54,810 nucleotides of DNA. Origin: Nemertoderma westbladi. Its lineage: Eukaryota > Xenacoelomorpha > Nemertodermatida > Nemertodermatidae. This document shows, piece by piece, positions 46,320 through 54,810 of the stretch. The stretch covers positions 1-54,810 of the forward strand of contig JAUCBJ010000698.1 in assembly GCA_032718475.1 (NCBI GenBank), written 5' to 3'. The stretch's first letter is position 1, and the number at the start of each line of letters is the position of its first letter. The position numbers and the translations under genes were made by a program. Under the pieces are notes generated by a model. That model was not told where the DNA came from and did no database searches. It worked only from the letters and a program-made list of their open reading frames with translations.

Positions 46320-46840
46320 GATTTCAAGATAGGGGGGGGGGGGGGGGGGGACTGGACGCAATAAAAATTCATCCCTCTCCAGGGGAAATTGGACGCAAAT
46401 AACAACAGCTGATTACTCTCAAAAATAAAACTGTAACCTGTTTTATTGTGTTTACTTTATTGTTTTGGTTAAAATAACGTGCCACTGTAACCTGCTCCTT
46501 TCCCAAAATTGAGAAATTAATATTGATGCGAGTTATAGTTCATATGCGTACCTCTGGTATTTTCGTATTGCAAAAATAAGACTATAAGTATGAAATACCC
46601 TATGTTATTGAGATATTGTTTATTGTTTTGGTTAGAAAAGCCCACCACTGTAACCTGCTCCTTTCCGTTAATTAAGTAATGGAGATTAGTTTATTGTTTT
46701 GGTTAGAAAACACCACCACTGTAACCTGCTTCTTTTGCCAGAGGTACGCATATGAACGATAACCTTGAGGCGGGATATTAATTCGCCAAGATGGGATTTG
46801 CGTCCAGTCCCACCCCCCTCCTATCTCTTGATTTCACTAA
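46320..46840. repeat. Foldback element with internal repeats
   Basis: The left end atttcaagatag, a G run and actggacgcaa face a right end tttgcgtccagtcccac...cctatctcttgatttc, forming inverted termini. Inside, a second inverted pair is ttcatatgcgtacctctgg (about 46540) and ccagaggtacgcatatgaac (about 46738). Three direct copies of ttattgttttggttaaaa/gaaaa followed by ccactgtaacctgctcc lie near 46460, 46622 and 46693. No transposase. Confidence 0.7.
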
Positions 46841-47410
46841 AAAATAGAATATATTGCATTTTACTGTTATAATTACTGTATTGAATAAAATAATTAATTG
46901 ATTGTTTATTAAACCGTGCTAAGCACGTTGAACTGGAGCTCTAACAATTCCCCACTAGCGGCAGACAGGAACTGTAAAAGTCTCTGTAGAATTTCTAATT
47001 AAGCAATGCTCTTAGGTAACTACTACTAAATTACAGATGAATCTGATCGTTGGTTCTATAATTACAGCTATTTTTACGTTTCTGTTAATTCGCCCCCTAG
47101 CGGCAGACCAGGGAACTGTAGAAGTCTGTCTGTGTGTAGAATTTCTAAATTTTTTATAGACTACATGAGTACCAAGTTTGGTTCCATTTCATCCATGATT
47201 GACCGACTTATTAGCGTTCAAACATTCCTGCCACAAACATAGCCAGAGGCAGCCACAAACGAATAAAAGCTGCAGGAACTCGAGCGATAATTAATTTATT
47301 AATTATTAAATACTGTTTCACTTAAATTCTTTACGAAAATCTAGTCATCTTCTTTTAAATATGGACCCTGCATTCGTGGAAAATATAATATTTGATAATT
47401 CATCAGTCAG
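46841..47410. other. Spacer with a duplicated 50-bp segment
   Basis: A segment ctagcggcagac-ggaactgta-aagtct-tagaatttctaa occurs near 46957 and again near 47098. The stretch taccaagtttggttccattt near 47171 resembles part of the foldback arm at 44430. The five bases before element B (47406-47410) are gtcag; its right-hand duplication lies outside the window. Confidence 0.45.
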
Positions 47411-48611
47411 TGTAAAAGCTTTTGCGTAATTAGCCGGTTATTTTCCCGTAAAGTACTCTGTAGTTGGTTTACCAGGCATAAAAAGGCCGTGTCCTTACTG
47501 TACTGGTGTTTTAGAGGACATAAAAGCCATTTCTTCTGTATGTGTACTTTAAAGGACATAATCCGTAATTTCGTGACGCAATAGCTGGATACTCTTGAAA
47601 ACAGTGTCGCTACCATGACGACGGCTAACAGCTGATATTGCCACGTAGAACATTTCTTTGTTTCTTTGTTCTCTCTTAGTTCAGTCAGCCAATCAGAGCA
47701 TTTTTATGGCTCTTGTACAGAAACTTCCGAGAAATCGCGTAGTGCATTATGGGCAGTGTTATCATTCAGTCCTGAGCCAAGGAAGAACGGCTTTGGAGTA
47801 TTTTGTGCTTTTCTGCTTTAGCCTTACACTAGTAGGCTTAATTATAAGGACATATATCCGTTATCTGACATCACACTGGGTAACTCAATGTTATCTGCAC
47901 TGGTTAACACTGGTTAACTGGCCCATACTGTGCAACTTAACTTAACATTACTGCTTTGCTGTCGGTTATTCATTATATTTGTTGATGAATTATTATATTT
48001 GGAATAACGAGAAATAACCCCGAAACCCAATATTCTTGATATACCGAAGGTAAGAGAGAAAGGTTACATATAACGATTGCGACTTATGTTAAAGTGGTTT
48101 GAAGTGAATCTAATGTTATTTGATAGACCCTACATGAGTCGGTCTGTGTTCCTTTTATATGTGACTAAAATCAGTGAAGATCGGCAGATTGGTGTGCAGT
48201 ATTGTGCAGCATTGTGTATGAGTGAGACTGATAACGAAGCATTTCCTAAAGAATGCGCCATATATGTGAATTGTAACTAAGCCATATCGTTGTGAGTAGT
48301 TTAAGTCATAACTCTGTTTATATAGATAGAGCGCCACGTCCTAAAGGAACTGTTAATATTCCCCGAAGGTGAATAATATTGTCAGAGATTATATAATACT
48401 GTCAGTCGAGTAATACATTAGGCTTACATAGCAATACGATTAAGCCGTCGAAGTCAATCTCCCGGGTATATCCAACGGGTGAATGATCGCGCACAGATTG
48501 GTTTCAACTAGTGTAGTGAATCAAATACTTGTTAGAGGCTAAAGCGATTTATTATCTAGAAGACATCCTAATTTGGCGGGTTAAACTGCCAAAGGTCTGA
48601 AAGCGCGAACA
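47411..48611 (+). repeat. 5' LTR of element B (1201 bp)
   Basis: It starts TGTAAAAGC and ends GCGAACA, matching the limits of the 3' LTR of element A. Shared blocks run along its whole length, for example ccaatcagagc, gcgacttat, cctaaagaatgcgcc, gagcgccacgtcctaaagga and tttggcgggttaaactgc. A TATA-like acatataa lies at about 48066-48073. This copy proves that the LTR continues past the point where A's 5' LTR stops. Confidence 0.88.
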
Positions 48612-50858
48612 ATAACGGATATATGTCTGTATTGCAGTGTAGGCATTAAATACAGTTTAATATTGTTCTGGTAAGAACAATAACGGATATTGCTTCTGTA
48701 TTGCAGTAGGCAATAAAGCTGAAGTACCGGCAACCGGTACCCAGTAGGCCTGACTACCTAACCACCCGGACCGGTACCTACAGCAGTACAGGTACAGCAG
48801 TATTATTCGATTTTGATTATTATATACCAGTAGGTCTTAATAATTAATCGGGGACGCCTGGTTTTTATTGGGATTTTACTTAGGCCTATTTCTGTCAGTT
48901 TTATTTATTTGTAGGTCAATATTGAACAGAAGGCGTGTAAGCCTGATCAGATTGTACAGACAATTTGTAGGCTGGGCTGTTGTCTGATTGCTGTTAAGTC
49001 TGAACGGATTGCAGTGTGTGTAGATCACCTGTCCGATAAAGAACGGTTAGGAAGTAGGGGCAGCCAATGCTGTAAGGTAAACCCCCAACTAAAGAATAAG
49101 TCGTACTACTGGGTTAGAACGCATACTACCTAATCATTTCGGAGTCTGCATGTCCTGTAGTTTATTTAGGCTTGAGAGTAGTCTGCCATCGTTTAGTCTG
49201 TACTTTGTTTGTGTAGTCTGTACAGGTAGCGTATAATATTTATTTAGATAATTTGTAGGCTGGATAGTTGTCTGGCTGTTATTAGGTCTGAACAGATTGC
49301 AGTGTGTGTAGAGCCTCTGTCCGATAAAGAACGGTTAGGAAGTAGGGGCAGCCAATGCTGTAAGGTAAACCCCCAACTAAAGAATAAGTCGTACTACTGG
49401 GTTAGAACGTATACTACCTAATCATTTCGGAGTCTGCATGTCCTGTAGTTTATTTAGGCTTGATAGTAGTCTGTCAGTGTTTGGTCTGCATTTTGTTTGA
49501 GTAGTTTGTACGCGTAGCGTAATATTTATTATTCAGAGTTTATGCGATTATTCGCAACATTCATTCCCCAAGTTTGTTCCTACAATAATTGTGTTTGTTA
49601 TACATACCGCTATAGTTAAATTAACCCCGGTACTACACGGGCTGCTTGGCGTAGGTAAAGACTGGTGATTTTGTGCACCGGTCACTCCAGCAGATGCAGT
49701 GGTTCTTTTAGCTGTTCAAGTATATTTAACTACTGATTATTTGTTGTACAAGTACTCGTACCTAATTTAGGGTTTAGTGTACAGTGCTTTCCGAAAGTAA
49801 TTAGTGTAGGCATTATATTTGTGTTGTAAAGTGGTTGATAGGCACGTTCGATTAGCTCTATTAACTTCTAGGTAGGAACACTCCGTGATACATAACGTAG
49901 TACCTATAGCGATACGGCTATAGGTCGTCAGGCGGTGGTATTTTCCTATCTGGACAACGCAGTGTATTTACTACTACGTATTATTTTCAAATACCGCAGT
50001 ACCCTGTCCGTTGTAATAACCAGAATTCTAACCCTTTGTTAGGCTGGTTTGTAGACTTCTTGTAAAATTACCCTGAAAATTCGTATTTTGTGTTTTTGTA
50101 AATTTTTGTGTTTATTTAGAGATTGTAATCTCACCCGAATTGTACGTAATTTGTAGTATTAAGTAACTTAGGTAAATTAGCATTATTTGTTTTAGTGTCC
50201 TATAAGTAACACTTCACTGAAAGCGCACCGCTTTGTGTAGTGATTACTCCCCAGAAATAATAACATTTATTTCAAACATTGACAAAACCCATTAAAACGG
50301 GTATATATATATTATAAATCAAATCTAACGATTTATAAATAGTAGGCCTACCATACAACCATTAGGTCTCAATATCAGTTGGACTACTGCTCAAATAACG
50401 GTAATAAAGTAAGTAAAGTAACCAAGTAACCCTAAAATTCAGAAATTCAATTATTTAAAATAATTGATATACCGGTATTTACGATAGGCCTATTATCTTT
50501 ATTTCTATAAATTTAGGCTGAAATTATACCGGTACTTTATAATTAATTCTAGTCCAGAATTATACTTATATATACTACAAACTGTAAGCTGTATACCGGT
50601 ATTCCCGATAGGCCTATTATATATTTATATATATTTGTGCTAAAATTATACCGGTATTCTGTGATAAACCTAGTCTGTAATAATACTTATATAGTTATAT
50701 ATACTATAAGCATACCGGTATTCTAATATATTATATATATATCACGCTCCACTGAGTAGCAGTATCGGTAATTAATTATTAGGCTAACAGTGATACTTAA
50801 TTACTAGACTTGCTTTAACTGTATTTATAGCCGTAGGCATTCAACTGTGTAATCAAAC
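48612..50858 (+). other. Leader of element B
   Basis: The first 250 bases have no counterpart in A and should contain the primer binding site. They include a short direct duplication (caataacggatat...tctgtattgcag at about 48609 and 48678). From about 48870 it parallels A's leader. The 288-bp unit occurs twice (marker ggcagccaatgctgtaagg near 49059 and 49347) and the AT-rich ataccggtatt units lie near 50470, 50595 and 50715. I could not identify the tRNA primer. Confidence 0.7.
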
Positions 50859-53800
50859 ATGTCTGACTCACAACAAACATTGTCAGATAGTCTTTTAGAG
50901 GGTGTTAGAATGAGTATTAGACTTAGACAGCGTCTTAAAAGGATCTGTGACCAAGATCAAAGTATGGAACATCCCAGACCAAAGTCTAAGTCCCCTCCTA
51001 CTGTGCGAAAGATCATCCCTCAAGTAGTAGTATCAGACCCTAGGCTAGTCCAACATCGTAGGTCTATCATAGGCACTCGAGCTCAGGTCAAGCAGGACCA
51101 AGAAGCAGTGGAACCTCAACAACCCGCGAGCCAATAACTTACTTCTCAACGGCCCGATAGCTCCAGTAGTTCGGATACTGTTGAGCGGACGCCCGAACGC
51201 GGAGCGAAGATGGCGGATAAGGTTTATGATGAGCGGCCAACCTATGAAGAATCAACCGACGCCACTTCTTCTCAAGAAGAAAGCGAAGCGACAGCAGAGA
51301 AACCACATAAGAGGGATGCCATTGACATCTATCTGTCAGACTATCAACGTTTTTTAGGTGATGACGAGTTGAGGAGAAGGTTAGAGGGACTTAGCCCTAA
51401 TAGTGAAGGAACCAAGCTTGTGTTGGATGCCATCGATGTGGAAATGAGGGCTGCGAATCAGGCTAAATTTGATGAACAACTCCGCCTGACACGAGTCCAA
51501 GAAGAACAAGTAAAGAAAAAACGTATAGAAGACAGAAAGAAAGCAGCAGTAGCAGCTGCCGAAGCGGAAAGGAAAGCAGCCGAAGAGGAAAGTAAAGCAG
51601 CCGAGATGGAAAGAAAAGCGGCAGCGACAGCAGCAGAAGCAAAGGCGGCAGCGGCAGAGGCAAAAGCGGCAGCAACAGCGGCAGAGGCAGAAGCGAAAAG
51701 AAAAGCAGCCGAAATGAAAAGAAAAGCAGAAATGGCAGTGGCAGAAGCAGAACGTAGAGCGGCGGAAGAAATCACCCAATTAGAATTGGAAAACATTCAG
51801 GAGAATCAAGACTGCATAAATAAACAGTTAACAGCTAGTAATATGCAGATGATGAATCGATCTACTCCCAAAAGACAGGGATATACATCATCTGAGGAAG
51901 GCGATACCACCGATACTGAAGGCAAAGGAAATAGATCTCGTCTAAGCAGACGTAAAAGAACATTCCACCGTCAGAAATTGCCTGATTTGCCTCCAGCTGT
52001 TAGAAGGCAACTAAATAACACCAACTTAGGTAGTACAGAACCCACAGACCAAACAATTAAAATAGAAAGACTCCCTACTATAGTAGATGAGCCTGAAATA
52101 ATTAGGCCTGTTCTTGAAATCACCCCTTCGGTGATAGACACACCTGTGCTCCCTGAAACTACCTCTAAATTCCCTCTGCATAGCACTAAGCTACCTGTGC
52201 CCCGTAGAACTGCCCAGGAGACAGTTCAGGTCCTGGACCCCGAGCGAAATATTCATGATTTGTCGCCCGTTGTCCCTCGTCCGCCCGCTACAACGTTGGC
52301 GACTCCCGCTTCGGCGGTCGAATGGGTGGACGAGAGACGGCGGGGGATGGATCTCCTGCTCGGGCAGATGCAGGAGACTGTTCAGCAATTCAAGGGCACA
52401 GTAAGGGAAAGTAGGCTAGAGTTGCAAGAAGTGCAGCAAAGTATCGCGCTAGAACGCGATAAATTAGTAAATACACAAAGGGGTATACCACCACCCTCTG
52501 TAACAATGTGTCAACCTGTTAGGTCTGAAGTATCGCATGCGCAAGGTGTGGAGCCTACACGCATCTATACTGCTAGCGAAGTAGAAACTCCTATAGTGAA
52601 CCCTATTAAGGGTAATTATAGACCTGTTGATAATGATATTCCATATAGAACTGATCATAATCCGAGAAATTTATATACCGATAACTCGATATTAAATAAC
52701 ACGATGGCCCAAGAAAGTTTTACGCGTCAAATGGCTAGAACCGAAGCCCGGCAAGCGGTAAAGGTGGGAGAGATCGTCAAGTTCAATGGAGATGAGATGA
52801 AATGGTTACCTTTTAATGAATATTACAAAGATAACATACAGAACTCTGTACTATCTAATGGAGAGAAACTTAGATTCCTCATCGAGTGCTTGGAAGGATC
52901 TCCCAAGTTAATGGCGTTAAAGTTTATTGGACATCCAGACGGATTAAGACAAGTTTGGGATACACTAAACATCAGGTATGGTAATAGGACTAACATAGCT
53001 AGGTATTTATATGCGAAATTAATGGCGCCCCGAAAGTTTCTTAGCAGCGGGATTATAGAGTTTTCCGATGAGATTCAGGAGATCTGTAGACAACTAGATT
53101 GGTTAGGTAAGTCTCATGAATACCAGAACTCTATGGTTGTAGGAGCCTTAGCATCTACTTTACCAAAGGGTGGAGTAGGTACACGCTGGGACAAGAAGGT
53201 GTTATATATGATGGAACAACAACAACGAGACCCTACCATGGCTGATCTCATGTCATTCTTGGATAGCGAGGTGAAATTACAGCTCATAAAGCAGTCCAGA
53301 GAGAAGACAGCGGAAAGTAAGGTAAGTGAGAAACCCGTTTCTAGGAGAAGGGTAACACCAGTATGTTATACCGACGACGGTGAAAGCCAAACTTCTCAAG
53401 GAGAGGACAGCGGGAAAGACACTGACAGATCTTATTATGTCAATAAAATGCCTAAAGATCAGGTAAGTAAATCCAAGTCTCGACCCAATGACAGAAGGGA
53501 ACCGGTACAAAAAACCCCTCCTACGTCTCCTAAAAGAATTCAGGTGAGAAAGCCCGAGGAAAGAACAAGTGTGCACCACATAGCACAGGTTAAAGTAAGT
53601 AACATCAAACCCAAATGTGTGCTGTGCGACGGGCCCCACCGTTTAAATGCGTGTGATAAATTCCTGAGGAAATCACTAAAGGATAGACGTGAAGTCATGT
53701 GGGATAAGCGGTTGTGTTATAATTGCCTCAGACGAGGACACCAACGGCGAACCTGTTACTCCGACGCAAGGTGTGCAAAGTGCGGCGCAAAACATCATAT

Positions 53801-54810
53801 CTTGTTGCACACGGAATTCGAACGAAACAGCCCGAGTCAGGTAAGTGAGTCCGAACTACATGTCCAATTCAGTGATGTGAACGACACTGATCAATCTGAG
53901 ATGGAAGGATTCTATACGGACGAGTTCTCCGACCAAAACGAATCCTGTTACTTAATAAACACCACCGCAGTGTATCGAGCACTCGTGCATGAGAAAGACA
54001 CAGACAGCGACCTTACCTTAACTACTTCTGATCAACAACCATCTTGGAAAGCGCCAACTTCCAATATAGGAATCCGAGAATTTCCTGTAGTCCAGTTACG
54101 GGTCCACGGACCTCAGAAGAGCTATATAGTGAACGCCCTCCTGGACTCCGGTAGCACAGGAACATTCATCGATAAAGAACTAGCCGAAGTCATCTTTGCT
54201 GGACAACCCAAGTTCCGAACCAAGCTAAACATGTCAGGGATCATGCAGGTTTGGAATTCTACTGTAGCTGCCGACTATTATATAGGTGAGTTGTCCACTC
54301 CACAGGATAAACTAGGAGAATACAGTATAAGGTCAGTCAAAATGGTGGCAATAAAGAACTTCGCTACCACCCAAGTGGAACCTTATAATTGGGACGAAGA
54401 TGATCATGCCCAACAACTTAACATCCCTAGATTCGACACCGATTATCCTGGAGTACAAATATTAATCGGTCAAAACGCGCATGAGGCGCTGGAGACATTG
54501 GAGAAACGACCTGCTCAACCGCAACCACTTCAGACCTATGCGGTAAGAACTAGAGTAGGTTGGTACCTTACTGGACCTTCCCGAAGAACGCTCAGAGAAA
54601 GACTGCTTCAAGATCGCGTCCGCCAGGTGAGTGAATGGGAAGATGATACTAGTGAGGGAGACGACCCAACTGAGGGAACACCATACTCCTCAGATAATGA
54701 CGATATTAGCTCCAATGTAGATCAATGGAGATATTGCCCCAAGAAGTTTAATCCAACTGACATCGCTTCCAGAGGAGCAACTCCTCAAGAACTGACAGAT
54801 ACTACAGACC
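50859..54810 (+). pseudogene. BEL/Pao Gag-protease frame of element B, early stop, RT deleted
   Basis: The frame starts MSDSQQTLSDSLLE at a position equivalent to element A. A TAA at 51135-51137 ends the first 92 codons. The same frame is then open from 51138 to the window end. It has the Ala-rich coiled coil (shorter than in A, without the VESE repeat), the Pao Gag domain from MAQESFTRQ near 52704, and three knuckles (CVLCDGPHRLNAC, CYNCLRRGHQRRTC, CAKCGAKHHILLH). A protease with intact LLDSGSTGTFID has its Asp codon at 54144. Near 54705 the frame jumps from SSDNDDI directly to VDQWRYCPKKFNPTDIASRG, which in A lie about 1.77 kb apart. RT and most of RNase H are therefore missing with the frame kept. 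Confidence 0.9.

Larger units (their letters stand above)
47411..54810 (+). mobile_element. BEL/Pao LTR retrotransposon B, cut by the window end
   Basis: A second member of the family of element A, in the same orientation, 10.9 kb downstream of it. It has a complete 5' LTR, a leader with the same tandem repeat sets, and a gag-protease frame that runs on into an RNase H remnant. Divergence from A is moderate at the protein level, so the two copies are not the product of one recent duplication. It has one early stop and a large in-frame deletion removing RT. The 3' part is not visible. Confidence 0.9.

Overview
The window looks like nuclear DNA from a marine invertebrate. It has intron-bearing genes with GT-AG splice sites, many families of retroelements and small inverted-repeat elements, long microsatellites and homopolymer runs, and AT-rich spacers scattered with the palindromes TAGGCCTA and ACCGGT. 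That palindrome-rich spacer style reminds me of echinoderm and related deuterostome genomes, but nothing here proves the lineage. Only two ordinary host genes can be supported. One is a COX6B-type cytochrome c oxidase subunit (15302-15598, +). The other is a four-exon SLC5-family sodium/solute symporter on the minus strand (exons at 38975-38655, 38255-38003, 37516-36557 and 21349-21120; 587 codons plus stop).

Layout. A minisatellite of about 89 copies of a 50/51-bp unit fills 477-4983. A degraded CR1/Jockey-like non-LTR element (5398-6465 and 10266-11305) is split by a second non-LTR element (6466-10209) that made a perfect 56-bp target duplication. After spacer containing a recurring GGGGTAAAGTGAGCTA motif comes COX6B. 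Next are a decayed minus-strand non-LTR element (16868-18716) and a 16-bp tandem array (19604-19979).

From 21120 to 38975 lies the SLC5 gene. Its third intron holds a 14.9-kb BEL/Pao LTR retrotransposon (element A, 21616-36521) flanked by ATCCC target duplications. Without it the intron would be about 296 bp. Element A has a 5' LTR cut off at the predicted U3/R boundary, a 2-kb leader with conserved tandem repeats, a 2006-codon gag-protease-RT-RNase H frame, a broken integrase frame, and, downstream of pol, an extra frame with zinc knuckles and no recognisable env features.

From 39560 to 47400 the DNA is a mosaic of small elements: tRNA-derived SINE-like pieces, a Harbinger-like inverted-repeat element carrying a retroelement fragment fused to a histone H3 gene fragment, a TA-flanked Tc1-like MITE, and two foldback repeats. 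A second, divergent BEL/Pao copy (element B, 47411 to the window end) has a complete 1201-bp 5' LTR and a normal DSG protease. An in-frame deletion has removed its RT and most of its RNase H.

How the parts relate. The two host genes are unrelated housekeeping and transport functions. Everything else is mobile or repetitive DNA. The most unusual content is the post-pol zinc-knuckle frame of element A, the complementary defects of elements A and B, the H3-retroelement junction, and the 56-bp target duplication.
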